Of a DNA stretch of 64,000 nucleotides, positions 17,746-27,959 are shown one piece after another. Each line of letters opens with the position of its first letter. The first letter of the stretch is position 1. A program made the translations under genes and the position numbers. The DNA is from Streptococcus infantis (GTDB lineage: Bacteria > Bacillota > Bacilli > Lactobacillales > Streptococcaceae): assembly GCF_019929575.1 (NCBI RefSeq), contig NZ_JAHZPU010000008.1, positions 1 through 64,000 on the forward strand, written 5' to 3'. The notes beneath the pieces were generated by a model. That model was given only the letters and a program-made list of their open reading frames with translations. It was not told the DNA's origin and did no database searches.

Positions 17746-18653
17746 GCTTCACAGTAGCAGTAAAAGAAGAAATCCTAGGTCAACACCATCTGAGCCGTTA
17801 TGAGTTATCAGCCATTATCAAGATGTCAGGTAGTATTGGTTTATCGAGCTCTGGCTTGACCTTGTCCGTTATTACAGAAAATGCTAAGCTTGCCCGCCAT
17901 CTCTATGAATCTTTCTTACACTTCTATGGTATTAAGTCGGAGATTCGCCATCATCAGAGAAGTAATCTTCGTAAAAATCGTGTTTATACTGTGTTTACAG
18001 ATGAGCAAGTCCAAGAACTTTTAGCCGATTTACGTTTGGCTGATTCTTTCTTTGGTTTGGAGACGGGAATTGACCCAGATATTTTATCAGATGAGGAAGC
18101 TGGACGCGCTTACCTCTGTGGTGCTTTTTTAGCAAACGGTAGCATTCGAGATCCTGACTCAGGCAAGTATCAGTTAGAAATTAGTTCAGTTTATCTGGAC
18201 CATGCTCAAGGGATCGCCTCACTGTTGCAGCAGTTCTTGTTAGATGCCAAGGTTATCGAACGAAAAAAAGGTGCGGTGACCTATCTTCAGCGAGCAGAAG
18301 ATATTATGGATTTCCTGATTTTAGTTGGAGCCATGCAGGCACGAGATACTTTTGAGGGGATCAAGATTCTCCGAGAAACTCGAAATGACCTTAATCGTGC
18401 CAATAATGCAGAGACGGCTAATATTGCTCGGACAGTTTCTGCAAGCATGAAAACCATCAACAATATCAGTAAAATCATTGATATCGTTGGCTTAGATAAT
18501 CTTCCAGCAGACTTACAGGAAGTTGCCCGTTTGCGTATCCAGCATCCAGACTATTCTATACAGAAGTTGGCAGATAGTCTACAAAATCCCTTAACCAAAA
18601 GTGGTGTTAATCATCGACTGAGAAAAATTAATAAAATTGCTGATGAACTATAA
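17742..18653 (+). CDS. whiA: DNA-binding protein WhiA
   Basis: A 303-aa WhiA protein with an N-terminal domain related to LAGLIDADG homing endonucleases (about residues 85-210, including [18 protein letters not shown]) and a C-terminal helix-turn-helix (about 220-300, ending with [14 protein letters not shown]). In Bacillus and actinobacteria it affects cell division and chromosome segregation, and in Streptomyces it regulates sporulation. Catalytic acidic residues of the homing nucleases are not conserved in this family. Last gene of the rapZ-yvcK-whiA operon, followed by a convergent terminator. Confidence 0.94.
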   Translation: MSFTVAVKEEILGQHHLSRYELSAIIKMSGSIGLSSSGLTLSVITENAKLARHLYESFLHFYGIKSEIRHHQRSNLRKNRVYTVFTDEQVQELLADLRLADSFFGLETGIDPDILSDEEAGRAYLCGAFLANGSIRDPDSGKYQLEISSVYLDHAQGIASLLQQFLLDAKVIERKKGAVTYLQRAEDIMDFLILVGAMQARDTFEGIKILRETRNDLNRANNAETANIARTVSASMKTINNISKIIDIVGLDNLPADLQEVARLRIQHPDYSIQKLADSLQNPLTKSGVNHRLRKINKIADEL

Positions 18654-18684
18654 AACCACGAATCTTCGGATTCGTGGTTCTTTT
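18654..18684. terminator. Bidirectional terminator between whiA and the flavin reductase gene
   Basis: 11-bp stem AACCACGAATC / GATTCGTGGTT with loop TTCG, followed by CTTTT on the plus strand. It lies between convergent genes. Confidence 0.88.
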
Positions 18685-18685
18685 C

Positions 18686-19654
18686 TTATAGACTTGTAGA
18701 GTGTTTTGGTTGTACTTTTTGTTCTGGGTCAATGTAGTTAATGGCATTGTTGACAGCAGTTGGGGCTTCACCAAGACCTGTGGCAATCAAGTCAATCTTC
18801 CCTTCATAGTAGCAGCAGTCACCAATAGCGTAAATTCCAGCTTGGCTTGATTCTTGCTTGCTATTGACAATAATCTTGTGGCGGTTCAGTTCTAATCCCC
18901 ATTTTTTAAGATTACCTACAGAAGATTTGAAGCCATAGTTGACAAAGAGGTGGTCCAACTCAATGCTTTCAGTCTCATCGGATTTAACTTTTGTGATTTC
19001 AAGCTTGTCTAAAGTTTTTCCATCTCCAAGAAGCTGACTTGGCACAAAAGGTGTTTTGATAGTCACAGAAGACTCTTGCAAGGCTTGGACGCTATGCTCA
19101 AGAGCACGGAAGTTATCGCGACGATGCACAAGTGTAGTTGGAGCAATCTTCTCAAAAGCTAAAGCCCAGTCAACGGCTGAGTCACCACCACCCAGGATGG
19201 TTACCTTCTGACCAGCGTATTGTTGAATATTAGAAACGTGGTAGTGGATATTGTCATAGCCTTCAACACCTTCTAATTCGAGTGGACGTGGTTTAAAGGC
19301 ACCACCACCCATAGCAATAATAACGGTTTTAGAAGTATGATTTCCCTTATTGGTTGTAATCTTAAAAACATCATCCTCTTTTTCAATCTCAAGAACGGTT
19401 TCATTGAGGTGAACAGGTGTCACAAACCCTTCAAGTTGTTCCAAAAGGCGGTTAGTCAATTCTTCCCCTGTGAGGTTTGGAAAACCAGGAACATCGAGAA
19501 TTTGTTTTTCAGGATATAGGATAGCAGGCTGACCACCTAGTTGAGGAAGAGAATCGATGATTTGTACTTTGGCTTGACGAAGGTGAGCATAAAAGGCTGC
19601 GAAAAGACCGACAGGACCACCTCCTACAATGGTGATATCGTATAGTTCAGACAT
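18686..19654 (-). CDS. Ferredoxin/flavodoxin-NADP+ reductase, thioredoxin-reductase type (YumC-like)
   Basis: A 322-aa flavoprotein with an FAD-binding GGGPVGLFAAFYA (about 11-23), the NADPH-binding GGGDSAVDWAL (about 155-165) and a late FAD motif YAIGDCCYYEG (about 274-284). The CxxC redox motif of true thioredoxin reductase is absent, which points to the YumC-type NAD(P)H:ferredoxin/flavodoxin reductases. Such enzymes are often annotated as thioredoxin reductase by mistake. RBS AAGGAG precedes the ATG. It is divergent from cdaA and convergent with whiA. Confidence 0.9.
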   Translation of the reverse strand: MSELYDITIVGGGPVGLFAAFYAHLRQAKVQIIDSLPQLGGQPAILYPEKQILDVPGFPNLTGEELTNRLLEQLEGFVTPVHLNETVLEIEKEDDVFKITTNKGNHTSKTVIIAMGGGAFKPRPLELEGVEGYDNIHYHVSNIQQYAGQKVTILGGGDSAVDWALAFEKIAPTTLVHRRDNFRALEHSVQALQESSVTIKTPFVPSQLLGDGKTLDKLEITKVKSDETESIELDHLFVNYGFKSSVGNLKKWGLELNRHKIIVNSKQESSQAGIYAIGDCCYYEGKIDLIATGLGEAPTAVNNAINYIDPEQKVQPKHSTSL

Positions 19655-19744
19655 GGTTTCTCCTTAATAATTTCTATTTTCTTATTCTATCATATTTTCT
19701 ACCAATTTAAAATGAAGTAGGGGGAAGAAAATTTTCATATAAAA

Positions 19745-19753
19745 TGATATAAT
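19745..19753 (+). promoter_or_regulatory. Promoter of cdaA-cdaR-glmM
   Basis: TATAAT at 19748-19753 preceded by TGA, giving an extended -10 about 35 bases before the cdaA start. Confidence 0.65.
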
Positions 19754-19787
19754 GAAGAGTAGCTTTTTTATGGAGAGGAGGCCTAGA

Positions 19788-20645
19788 ATGAATTTTCAAC
19801 AATTATCTAATCTTCAATACTGGTCTAGTTTATTTTCCAGTCCTTGGAGTATTCTGATAAATGTGATTGATATTCTTATCGTTGCCTATATCTTATACCA
19901 ATTTACAAAATCAATTGCAGGAACCAAGATTATGATTCTGGTTCGAGGTGTTCTAGTTTTTATCTTAGCTCAGATAGCAGCAAATACCCTAGGCCTGACA
20001 ACTATTTCCTGGTTGATCAATCAATTGATTACCTACGGTGTTATCGCAGCGGTAGTTATTTTCTCTCCAGAAATTCGGACAGGTTTAGAGCGTTTGGGAC
20101 GTGCGACTGATTTCTTTTCAAGTACACCAATGAGTTCAGAAGAACAGATGATTCAGGCCTTTGTTAAAGCGGTAGAATATATGAGCCCGCGGAAAATTGG
20201 AGCACTGGTCTCTGTTCAGCGTGTCAGAACCTTACAGGAATATATTTCCACAGGGATTCCTTTAGATGCTAAAATTTCGGCAGAACTCTTAATCAATATT
20301 TTCATCCCAAACACCCCTTTACATGATGGAGCAGTCATTATAAAAGGTGATCGGCTAGCTGTAACTTCTGCTTATCTTCCACTAACTGAAAACACTGGTA
20401 TTTCTAAGGAGTTTGGAACGCGACACCGTGCAGCCATTGGTTTATCTGAGGTTTCAGATGCTCTCACATTTGTTGTATCAGAGGAGACTGGAGGTATTTC
20501 CATTACCTATAATGGTGTCTTTAAACATGATTTAACGATGGAGGAGTTTGAAGAAGAACTACGCCGTATACTAATTCCGGAAAATTCACAAGAGCCAAGC
20601 TTAACAGAACGTATACTAGGGGGTTGGAAGAATGAAAAAAAATAA
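19788..20645 (+). CDS. cdaA: Diadenylate cyclase CdaA
   Basis: Membrane enzyme making cyclic di-AMP from two ATP. The 285-aa protein has three N-terminal membrane helices (about 15-85) and a DisA_N catalytic domain (about 95-260) with the essential DGA (LHDGAVII, about 177-184) and RHR (GTRHRAAIG, about 208-216) motifs. The ATG at 19788 follows GGAGAGGAGG. In-frame ATGs at 19752 and 19770 are rejected because the first overlaps the -10 box and the second lies before the RBS. It overlaps cdaR and is followed by glmM, the conserved cdaA-cdaR-glmM operon in which the two partners modulate the cyclase. Confidence 0.96.
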   Translation: MNFQQLSNLQYWSSLFSSPWSILINVIDILIVAYILYQFTKSIAGTKIMILVRGVLVFILAQIAANTLGLTTISWLINQLITYGVIAAVVIFSPEIRTGLERLGRATDFFSSTPMSSEEQMIQAFVKAVEYMSPRKIGALVSVQRVRTLQEYISTGIPLDAKISAELLINIFIPNTPLHDGAVIIKGDRLAVTSAYLPLTENTGISKEFGTRHRAAIGLSEVSDALTFVVSEETGGISITYNGVFKHDLTMEEFEEELRRILIPENSQEPSLTERILGGWKNEKK

Positions 20646-21423
20646 TTTATATATCATCTCCTCACTCCTCTTTGCTTGCGTTTTATTTATCTACGCTACC
20701 TCTATTAATTACCAAAATAATAATAATGCAAGACCAGCTAGAACAGAAACTTATACCAACACAGTTGTAAATGTACCGATTGATATTCAGTATGATAGTG
20801 AGCAGTATTTTATTAGCGGTTTTAGTTCAGAAGTAACGGTATTTTTGACTGGATCCAATCGAGTGACCTTGGCTAGTGAGATGCAAGAAAGCACTCGTAA
20901 ATTTAAGGTTACTGCAGATTTAACACAGGCTACCGAAGGAACAATTGAAGTTCCCTTGACTATTGAAAATCTACCAAGTGGCTTAACAGCTCTAGCAACA
21001 CCGCAGAAAATTACCGTTAAAATTGGGAAGAAGGCAACACGGGATAATTTACCAGTCACTCCACAGATTGACTCTGGTAAGATTGATGAACGGATCCTCA
21101 TCGATAGTGTGACCGTTTCAGATGAACGCGTTTCTGTTACTAGTGATGCTGACACCTTATCCAAGATTGATAAGATTGTGGCTGTCTTACCAACGAGTGA
21201 AAAAATTACAGGAAATTATACGGGTTCAGTTCCCTTACAAGCTATTGATAAGAACGGAACAGTTTTACCAACGGTCATTACACCCTATGAAACAACTATG
21301 AAAGTAACGACGAAACAAGTTCGATCAGCAAGTAGTTCTAGCTCATCAACGACAAGCTCATCTGCGGGCAGTTCGTCTTCAACTGGGTCTGAAACCAAAC
21401 CAGATTCTTCAAAGAAAGACTAA
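20632..21423 (+). CDS. cdaR: CdaR, YbbR-domain regulator of CdaA
   Basis: A 263-aa protein with one N-terminal membrane anchor (about 5-22), extracellular YbbR repeats (about 45-125 and 125-220) and a C-terminal low-complexity tail rich in serine and threonine (about 230-258). It interacts with CdaA in other Firmicutes and modulates c-di-AMP synthesis. It overlaps the cdaA end by 14 bp in another frame, with RBS AGGGGGTTGG. Streptococcal members carry fewer YbbR repeats than Bacillus YbbR. The Ser-rich tail is probably a flexible wall-spanning segment. Confidence 0.9.
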   Translation: MKKNNLYIISSLLFACVLFIYATSINYQNNNNARPARTETYTNTVVNVPIDIQYDSEQYFISGFSSEVTVFLTGSNRVTLASEMQESTRKFKVTADLTQATEGTIEVPLTIENLPSGLTALATPQKITVKIGKKATRDNLPVTPQIDSGKIDERILIDSVTVSDERVSVTSDADTLSKIDKIVAVLPTSEKITGNYTGSVPLQAIDKNGTVLPTVITPYETTMKVTTKQVRSASSSSSSTTSSSAGSSSSTGSETKPDSSKKD

Positions 21424-21444
21424 AAAATTAGAAAAGGATATAAC

Positions 21445-22794
21445 ATGGGTAAATATTTTGGAACGGACGGAGTCCGTGGAGAAGCAAACGTAGAACTTAC
21501 GCCAGAATTAGCTTTTAAATTGGGACGTTTTGGAGGTTATGTTCTCAGTCAACATACAACTGAAGCACCAAAAGTGTTCGTAGGACGTGACACTCGTATC
21601 TCAGGTCAAATGCTAGAAGCGGCTTTGATTGCTGGTCTCCTTTCAGTCGGAATTCACGTTTATAAGCTTGGAGTTCTTGCAACACCAGCAGTAGCTTATC
21701 TTGTTAAAACAGAAGGTGCGAGCGCAGGTGTCATGATTTCAGCTAGTCATAACCCAGCCCTTGATAACGGAATTAAATTCTTTGGTGGTGACGGCTTTAA
21801 ACTAGACGATGACAAAGAAGCTGAAATCGAAGCCTTGCTTGATGCGAGTGAAGATACTCTTCCACGTCCAAGTGCTGAAGGTCTAGGTACTGTAGTTGAT
21901 TATCCAGAAGGTTTGCGCAAGTATGAAGCTTATCTTGTTTCAACTGGAACAGCTCTTGAAGGAATGAAGGTAGTCTTGGATACTGCAAATGGCGCTGCTT
22001 CAACAAGTGCTCGACAAATTTTTGCAGACTTGGGTGCTCAATTAACGGTTATCGGAGAAACTCCAGATGGACTGAACATCAACTTGAACGTTGGTTCAAC
22101 TCATCCAGAAGCCTTGCAAGAACTTGTGAAAGAAAGTCAATCTGCCATTGGTTTGGCCTTTGATGGTGATAGCGACCGTTTGATTGCTGTTGATGAAAAC
22201 GGAGAAATTGTCGATGGTGACAAGATTATGTACATCATTGGTAAATATCTCTCTGAAAAAGGTCAATTGACCCAAAATACTATTGTAACAACAGTCATGT
22301 CCAACCTTGGTTTCCATAAGGCCTTGGATCGCGAAGGGATCAATAAAGCAGTCACTGCTGTTGGAGACCGTTATGTAGTTGAAGAAATGAGAAAGTCAGG
22401 TTACAATCTCGGTGGGGAACAGTCTGGTCATGTTATCTTGATGGACTATAACACAACTGGTGATGGTCAGTTGTCAGCAGTTCAATTGACGAAGATCATG
22501 CAAGAAACAGGTAAGAGTTTATCAGAATTAGCATCAGAAGTGACTATTTACCCACAAAAATTGGTCAATATTCGTGTGGAAAATGCTATGAAAGAAAAGG
22601 CAATGGAAGTTCCTGCTATCAAAGCGATTATCGAGAAAATGGAAGAAGAAATGGCAGGGAATGGTCGCATCCTTGTTCGTCCGAGCGGAACAGAACCACT
22701 CTTGCGGGTAATGGCTGAAGCGCCTACAACAGAAGAAGTGGACTACTACGTGGATACGATTGCTCAAGTTGTTAAAACTGAGATTGGTATTTAG
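21445..22794 (+). CDS. glmM: Phosphoglucosamine mutase
   Basis: Interconverts glucosamine-6-phosphate and glucosamine-1-phosphate for UDP-GlcNAc and peptidoglycan synthesis. The 449-aa protein has the phosphoserine active site [11 protein letters not shown] (about 99-109), the metal-binding loop DGDSDR (about 240-245), the sugar loop GGEQSGH (about 324-330) and the phosphate loop [12 protein letters not shown] (about 404-415). RBS AAAGGATAT precedes the ATG. Third gene of the c-di-AMP operon; GlmM is reported to inhibit CdaA in related bacteria. Confidence 0.97.
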   Translation: MGKYFGTDGVRGEANVELTPELAFKLGRFGGYVLSQHTTEAPKVFVGRDTRISGQMLEAALIAGLLSVGIHVYKLGVLATPAVAYLVKTEGASAGVMISASHNPALDNGIKFFGGDGFKLDDDKEAEIEALLDASEDTLPRPSAEGLGTVVDYPEGLRKYEAYLVSTGTALEGMKVVLDTANGAASTSARQIFADLGAQLTVIGETPDGLNINLNVGSTHPEALQELVKESQSAIGLAFDGDSDRLIAVDENGEIVDGDKIMYIIGKYLSEKGQLTQNTIVTTVMSNLGFHKALDREGINKAVTAVGDRYVVEEMRKSGYNLGGEQSGHVILMDYNTTGDGQLSAVQLTKIMQETGKSLSELASEVTIYPQKLVNIRVENAMKEKAMEVPAIKAIIEKMEEEMAGNGRILVRPSGTEPLLRVMAEAPTTEEVDYYVDTIAQVVKTEIGI

Positions 22795-22820
22795 TAAATC
22801 TAGCAGAAAATAAAAAAATA

Positions 22821-22847
22821 TGGTACAATGGCAACTATATTGTACCA
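22821..22847 (+). promoter_or_regulatory. Promoter with a 9-bp inverted repeat ahead of the DUF1149 gene
   Basis: TGGTACAAT (22821-22829) is an extended -10. It is the left arm of a perfect inverted repeat with ATTGTACCA (22839-22847) across 9 bases. The right arm is therefore also a -10-like sequence on the minus strand. It lies just before the RBS GGAG. Confidence 0.55.
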
Positions 22848-22859
22848 ATGGAGATGAAA

Positions 22860-23234
22860 ATGAATTTAAAACGTGAACAAGAATTTGTCAGTCAGTATCA
22901 CTTTGATGCGCGTAACTTTGAATGGGAAAATGAAAATGGAGCACCTGAAACTAAGGTAGATGTAAACTTCCAGTTGCTTCAGCATGATCAAGAAAATCAA
23001 GTTACTTCTTTGATTGTTGTTTTGAGCTTTATGATTGTCTTTGATAGATTTGTCATTAGTGGAACGATTTCTCAAGTCAATCATGTTGAAGGTCGTATTG
23101 TCGACCAACCAAGTGATTTCAGCCAAGAAGAAGTTGAGACACTAGCTCGTCCATGTTTGGATATGCTTAATCGTTTGACTTATGAAGTAACAGAAATTGC
23201 CCTTGATTTACCGGGAATTAATTTGGAGTTTTAA
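22860..23234 (+). CDS. DUF1149 family protein
   Basis: A 124-aa soluble protein from the ATG at 22860, which has GGAG 6 bases upstream. ATGs at 22848 and 22854 overlap that RBS. It reads like the DUF1149 family of lactic acid bacteria (SecB-like fold as far as I recall), found between glmM and the DegV gene in streptococci. Alternating hydrophobic residues in VTSLIVVLSFMIVFDRFVISG suggest beta strands rather than a membrane helix. No enzymatic motif is seen. The following degV starts 3 bases later, so they are co-transcribed. Function unknown. Confidence 0.8.
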   Translation: MNLKREQEFVSQYHFDARNFEWENENGAPETKVDVNFQLLQHDQENQVTSLIVVLSFMIVFDRFVISGTISQVNHVEGRIVDQPSDFSQEEVETLARPCLDMLNRLTYEVTEIALDLPGINLEF

Positions 23235-23237
23235 GAA

Positions 23238-24086
23238 ATGAAATTAGCGGTCATAACAGACTCATCTGCTTTTCTACAAGCGGAAACCTTGCGGAAAGAA
23301 GATTTATTTGTGCTAGACATTCCTGTGAATATCGATGGGCAGGAGTATGTTGAAGGTGTAAATCTAACCGCTCAAGAATTTTATGAAAAAATGGCTTCAG
23401 CAACTGAATTGCCAAAAACGAGCCAACCAAGTATTGCTAAGTTGGATGAAATTTTATCATCATTAAAAGACAGAGGCTATACACATGCTTTGGGCCTTTT
23501 CCTATCTTCTGGAATTTCAGGATTTTACCAAAATATCCAATACATGAAGGATGAGTATGAAGGTTTGACCATTGCTTTTCCAGATACTCGAATTACAAGT
23601 GCTCCTTTAGGCTATATGGTTGAGAGTGTCTTTAAATGGACAGAGCAGGGAGATAGCTTCGAGTCTATCTTAGATAAAGTAACTGAACAGATTGAAAACA
23701 CCTCGGCCTTTATCATGGTGGATGATCTTGACCATCTAGTTAAAGGGGGACGTCTTTCAAATGGTGCGGCCATTTTAGGGAATCTTCTTAGTATCAAGCC
23801 AATCCTTTACTTCAATGACCAAGGTGTGATAGAAGTATATGAAAAGGTTCGCACAGAAAAAAAGGCTACAAAACGCTTGGTTGAAATTGTTAAAGAAGTA
23901 ACAGCTGACGGGAATTACCAGATTACTGTCATTCATGGGAATGCTCCTCAAAAAGCAGCAGATTTGCGTCAGCTTTTGATTGATGGTGGAGTGGCTACAG
24001 ATGTTTCAATTGCAACCTTCGGTAGTGTTATTGGGACTCACCTGGGAGAAGGAAGTATTGCTCTGGGCTATACACCAATCGTCTAG
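23238..24086 (+). CDS. DegV family fatty-acid-binding protein
   Basis: A 282-aa DegV (FakB-like) protein. The N-terminal ITDSSAFL (about 6-13), TSQPS (about 62-66), and the C-terminal [13 protein letters not shown] (about 163-175) are family landmarks for binding a fatty acid carboxylate. FakB proteins present exogenous fatty acids to the kinase FakA for phosphorylation. Streptococci carry several DegV paralogues with different acyl preferences; this one cannot be assigned a chain type. It starts 3 bp after the DUF1149 gene with RBS TAAGAA, weak, implying coupling. Confidence 0.88.
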   Translation: MKLAVITDSSAFLQAETLRKEDLFVLDIPVNIDGQEYVEGVNLTAQEFYEKMASATELPKTSQPSIAKLDEILSSLKDRGYTHALGLFLSSGISGFYQNIQYMKDEYEGLTIAFPDTRITSAPLGYMVESVFKWTEQGDSFESILDKVTEQIENTSAFIMVDDLDHLVKGGRLSNGAAILGNLLSIKPILYFNDQGVIEVYEKVRTEKKATKRLVEIVKEVTADGNYQITVIHGNAPQKAADLRQLLIDGGVATDVSIATFGSVIGTHLGEGSIALGYTPIV

Positions 24087-24130
24087 ATTGTTCTCACAGG
24101 CTTTGTATCTTAGATAGGAGTAGAGTAAAG

Positions 24131-24898
24131 ATGAGTATTCGAGTGATTATTGCAGGTTTTAAGGGTAAGATGGGTCAGGCGGCTTGTCAGATGGTTTTGA
24201 CAGATCCTGAGTTAGAACTAGTAGCCGTTTTGGATCCTTTCGAGTCTGAGACCGAATTGAAGGAAATTCCTGTTTTCAATGATAAGGCTGCCTTAGTAGG
24301 CTTTGATGCGGATGTTTGGGTGGACTTTACTACCCCAGCTGTTGCCTATGAAAATACCCGCTTTGCTCTTGAAAATGGCTTTGCTCCAGTCGTTGGAACA
24401 ACAGGTTTCACTAGTCGAGAGATCGAAGAACTAAAAGATTTTTCTCGTTCCAAAGGTTTGGGTGGCTTGATTGCTCCTAACTTTGCCTTGGGTGCTGTCT
24501 TGCTCATGCAATTCGCGACACAAGCAGCAAAATATTTCCCAAATGTGGAGATTATTGAGCTTCACCATGACAAGAAAAAAGATGCTCCAAGTGGAACAGC
24601 TATTAAAACAGCTGAGTTGATGGCAGAAGTTCGTGAGTCTATCCAACAAGGTGCTAGTGATGAGGAAGAACTCATTGCTGGTGCACGTGGTGCTAACTTT
24701 GATGGCATGCGTATCCATTCGGTTCGTTTGCCAGGATTGGTAGCCCATCAGGAAGTCATTTTTGGAAATCAGGGAGAAGGATTGACCCTGCGTCATGACT
24801 CCTATGATCGCAGCTCCTTCATGACAGGGGTAAATTTGGGAATCAAAGAAGTTATCAAGCGTCATGAGCTTGTCTATGGATTAGAACACTTATTATGA
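24131..24898 (+). CDS. dapB: 4-Hydroxy-tetrahydrodipicolinate reductase
   Basis: NAD(P)H-dependent step of diaminopimelate/lysine synthesis. The 255-aa protein has a Rossmann motif [10 protein letters not shown] (about 9-18), the GTTGFT loop (about 93-98), the catalytic [18 protein letters not shown] (about 139-156, with the His pair and Lys), and the C-terminal dimer strand. Streptococcal peptidoglycan uses lysine, so the gene serves lysine supply. The stop overlaps the cca start by 4 bases (ATGA). Confidence 0.96.
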   Translation: MSIRVIIAGFKGKMGQAACQMVLTDPELELVAVLDPFESETELKEIPVFNDKAALVGFDADVWVDFTTPAVAYENTRFALENGFAPVVGTTGFTSREIEELKDFSRSKGLGGLIAPNFALGAVLLMQFATQAAKYFPNVEIIELHHDKKKDAPSGTAIKTAELMAEVRESIQQGASDEEELIAGARGANFDGMRIHSVRLPGLVAHQEVIFGNQGEGLTLRHDSYDRSSFMTGVNLGIKEVIKRHELVYGLEHLL

Positions 24899-26094
24899 GA
24901 TTAACACAAATGCCTTCTGAATTTCAGAAGGCTTTACCAGTATTAGAAAAAATTAAAGAAGCAGGTTTTGAGGCCTATTTTGTTGGTGGCTCTGTAAGGG
25001 ATGCCCTTCTCAATCGTCCCATTCATGATGTGGATATCGCAACTTCCTCTTATCCAGAAGAAACAAAACAGATTTTTCCACTCACAGCAGATATTGGCAT
25101 TGAGCACGGAACCGTCTTGGTTTTAGAGGGTGATGAAGAGTACGAAGTAACTACTTTTCGAACGGAAGATGTCTATGTAGACTACCGTAGACCAAGCTCA
25201 GTTTCTTTTGTTCGTTCGCTGGAAGAAGACCTCAAGCGTCGTGACTTTACTGTCAATGCCTTTGCTCTAGATGAGACAGGGGAAATCATTGATTTATTTG
25301 ATGGTTTACAAGATTTAGAAAATCAGGTCTTACGCGCAGTTGGAGTTGCCAGTGAGCGTTTCAACGAAGATGCTCTACGTATCATGCGTGGCTTTCGTTT
25401 CCAAGCTAGTCTAGGATTTGAACTTGAGCAAGCAACCTTTGAAGCGATGAAGACCTTAACGCCACTTTTAGAAAAAATCTCTGTGGAGCGTACTTTTGTT
25501 GAATTTGATAAACTTCTTCTGGCTCCTCATTGGCGAGTAGGTTTATCTTCCATGATTGAAAGTCAAGCTTATGATTATCTTCCAGATATGGGAGGCAGTC
25601 AGGAGCAACTCCAATCTTTCTTTGACCTAGAGGCTGATTTTACCTTCGAATCTTCTGAGCAAGCCTGGGCAGCACTTTTATGGGTTTTAGAAGTCGAAGA
25701 TGCTCAACAATTTTTGAAACATTGGAAGACTTCGCGTCAATTTGCTAAGCAGGTTCAAGATTTGTTGCTCATTTTGGCTCTGCGTGAAGAAGGAGAGTTG
25801 AGCAAGCGTGATTGTTACCGCTTTGATCTAGATTTACTTTTGCAGGCTGAAAATCTTCGTCAGGCTCAAGGAAAAGAAGTCAATCCACAAGCCATCGAAG
25901 AGACTTACCACAGCCTAACCATCCATGATAAGAAAGAAATTCAAATCAATGGTGGGATTCTGATCAAAGAATACGACTATCAGCCGGGACCAGAAATGGG
26001 AGAAATTTTAGCAGAGATTGAGTATGCTATTGTGGATGGAGATTTGGAAAATAACTTGGAAGCCATCCATGCATACTTGAGGGAGAAAAAATGA
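24895..26094 (+). CDS. cca: CCA-adding tRNA nucleotidyltransferase
   Basis: Adds or repairs the 3'-CCA end of tRNA. The 399-aa class II enzyme has [10 protein letters not shown] (about 26-35), the catalytic DVDIATS (about 42-48), the RRDFTVNA motif (about 115-122) and the nucleotide-selecting [12 protein letters not shown] (about 156-167). The length and single fused head-neck-body-tail design fit Gram-positive CCA enzymes. It overlaps dapB upstream and the ABC-F gene downstream by 4 bases at each end, so the three are co-translated. Confidence 0.96.
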   Translation: MRLTQMPSEFQKALPVLEKIKEAGFEAYFVGGSVRDALLNRPIHDVDIATSSYPEETKQIFPLTADIGIEHGTVLVLEGDEEYEVTTFRTEDVYVDYRRPSSVSFVRSLEEDLKRRDFTVNAFALDETGEIIDLFDGLQDLENQVLRAVGVASERFNEDALRIMRGFRFQASLGFELEQATFEAMKTLTPLLEKISVERTFVEFDKLLLAPHWRVGLSSMIESQAYDYLPDMGGSQEQLQSFFDLEADFTFESSEQAWAALLWVLEVEDAQQFLKHWKTSRQFAKQVQDLLLILALREEGELSKRDCYRFDLDLLLQAENLRQAQGKEVNPQAIEETYHSLTIHDKKEIQINGGILIKEYDYQPGPEMGEILAEIEYAIVDGDLENNLEAIHAYLREKK

Positions 26095-27959
26095 GTGATT
26101 TTATCGTTGAAAAGCTAAGTAAATCCGTTGGGGACAAGACCGTCTTTAAGGATATTTCCTTTATCATTCATGACTTGGACAGAATTGGTCTAATCGGTGT
26201 CAACGGAACTGGGAAAACAACCCTTTTAGATGTTCTTTCAGGAGTTTCGGGTTTTGATGGTGACGTAAGCCCTTTTTCGGCAAAAAATGATTACAAAATT
26301 GGCTACTTGACTCAGGATCCAGATTTTGATGATAGCAAGACTGTCTTGGATACTGTCCTATCAAGTGATTTGAAAGAAATCCAGCTGATTCGTGAGTATG
26401 AACTCCTTATGCTCAACTACAGTGAGGACAAGCAAGCGCGTCTAGAACGGGTCATGGCGGAGATGGATTCCCTCCAGGCTTGGGAAATTGAGAGTCAGGT
26501 CAAGACCGTTTTAAGTAAACTTGGAATTCAGGACTTATCAACTCCTGTTGAAGCCTTGTCGGGTGGTCTCCGTAGACGGGTTCAGTTGGCCCAAGTTCTT
26601 CTAGGTAATCACGACCTCTTGCTTTTGGATGAGCCAACCAACCATCTTGACATTGCGACCATTGAGTGGCTGACTCTCTTTTTGAAAAATTCTAAGAAGA
26701 CGGTTCTATTTATCACCCACGACCGTTACTTCCTAGATGCGCTTTCGACGCGAATTTTTGAATTAGATAGAGGTGGATTAACAGAATATCAGGGGAATTA
26801 CCAAGACTATGTTCGCCTCAAGGCAGAACAGGATGAGCGCGATGCAGCTCTTCTTCACAAAAAGGAACAACTTTATAAGCAGGAATTGGCCTGGATGCGT
26901 AGACAACCACAGGCGCGTGCGACCAAGCAACAAGCTCGGATCAATCGTTTCCATGATTTGAAAAAGGAAGTCTCGGGAACTACAGCTGACGCGGATTTGA
27001 GCATGAATTTTGAAACTAGCCGTATCGGTAAAAAAGTTATCGAGTTTAAGGATGTTTCCTTTGCCTATGACGATAAACCGATTCTGAAACATTTTAATCT
27101 TTTGGTACAAGCCAAAGACCGTATCGGAATCGTCGGGGACAATGGTGTTGGGAAGTCAACCCTTCTTAACCTTATTGCAGGAAGACTTGAAGCGACTGAA
27201 GGACAAGTTATTATCGGTGAAACAGTTCGTATCGCTTATTTCTCTCAACAAATCGAAGGTTTAGATGAAAGTAAGCGGGTTATCAATTACCTGCAGGAAG
27301 TGGCAGAAGAGGTTAAGACTAGCGGTGGTGCTACGACTTCAATCGCTGAGTTGTTGGAACAGTTTCTCTTCCCACGTTCAACCCATGGGACCTTGATTGA
27401 GAAGTTATCAGGTGGAGAGAAAAAACGTCTCTATCTTCTTAAATTGCTCCTTGAAAAACCAAATGTTTTGCTTTTGGATGAACCAACAAATGACCTAGAC
27501 ATTGCGACCTTAACAGTTCTAGAAAATTTCTTACAGGATTTTGCCGGCCCAGTTTTGACAGTTAGTCACGACCGTTATTTCTTGGATAAGGTGGCGACTA
27601 AGATTCTTGCCTTTGAGAATGGCACCATCCGTCCGTTCTTTGGCCACTATACCGACTATCTGGATGAAAAGGCCTTTGAAGCAGAAGCGGTAACGCAAAG
27701 TCAAAAGGCTGACAAGGAAAAAGTGGTCAAAGTCCGTGAAGAAAAGAAACGCATGACCTACCAAGAAAAGCAGGAGTGGTCAAGTATTGAAAGCGATATC
27801 GAAAACTTGGAGAACCGCATTGCTGAGATTGAAGAAGAAATGCTAGCAAATGGTTCTGACTTTGGGAAACTAGCTACCCTTCAAAAAGAGTTAGACGAGA
27901 AAAATGAAGACTTACTGGAAAAATATGAACGCTATGAATATTTAAGTGAGTTGGTATAA
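26091..27959 (+). CDS. ABC-F family ATPase (Uup-like)
   Basis: A 622-aa soluble protein with two ABC domains: Walker [10 protein letters not shown] (about 36-44) with signature LSGGLRRR, and Walker [10 protein letters not shown] (about 352-360) with signature LSGGEKKR. A positively charged linker (about 235-300, [17 protein letters not shown]) joins them, and a C-terminal coiled coil (about 540-620) matches the Uup subgroup. Such proteins act at the ribosome rather than in transport. No membrane domain is encoded next to it. It overlaps cca by 4 bases and shares TAATG with the next gene. Uup versus a resistance ABC-F cannot be settled, but the operon context favours housekeeping. Confidence 0.88.
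   Translation: MSDFIVEKLSKSVGDKTVFKDISFIIHDLDRIGLIGVNGTGKTTLLDVLSGVSGFDGDVSPFSAKNDYKIGYLTQDPDFDDSKTVLDTVLSSDLKEIQLIREYELLMLNYSEDKQARLERVMAEMDSLQAWEIESQVKTVLSKLGIQDLSTPVEALSGGLRRRVQLAQVLLGNHDLLLLDEPTNHLDIATIEWLTLFLKNSKKTVLFITHDRYFLDALSTRIFELDRGGLTEYQGNYQDYVRLKAEQDERDAALLHKKEQLYKQELAWMRRQPQARATKQQARINRFHDLKKEVSGTTADADLSMNFETSRIGKKVIEFKDVSFAYDDKPILKHFNLLVQAKDRIGIVGDNGVGKSTLLNLIAGRLEATEGQVIIGETVRIAYFSQQIEGLDESKRVINYLQEVAEEVKTSGGATTSIAELLEQFLFPRSTHGTLIEKLSGGEKKRLYLLKLLLEKPNVLLLDEPTNDLDIATLTVLENFLQDFAGPVLTVSHDRYFLDKVATKILAFENGTIRPFFGHYTDYLDEKAFEAEAVTQSQKADKEKVVKVREEKKRMTYQEKQEWSSIESDIENLENRIAEIEEEMLANGSDFGKLATLQKELDEKNEDLLEKYERYEYLSELV

Noticed and set aside
22534-22848. 104-codon minus-strand open frame at the end of glmM
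   Set aside because: Antisense shadow. It is mentioned only because a minus-strand -10-like arm lies at 22839-22847.
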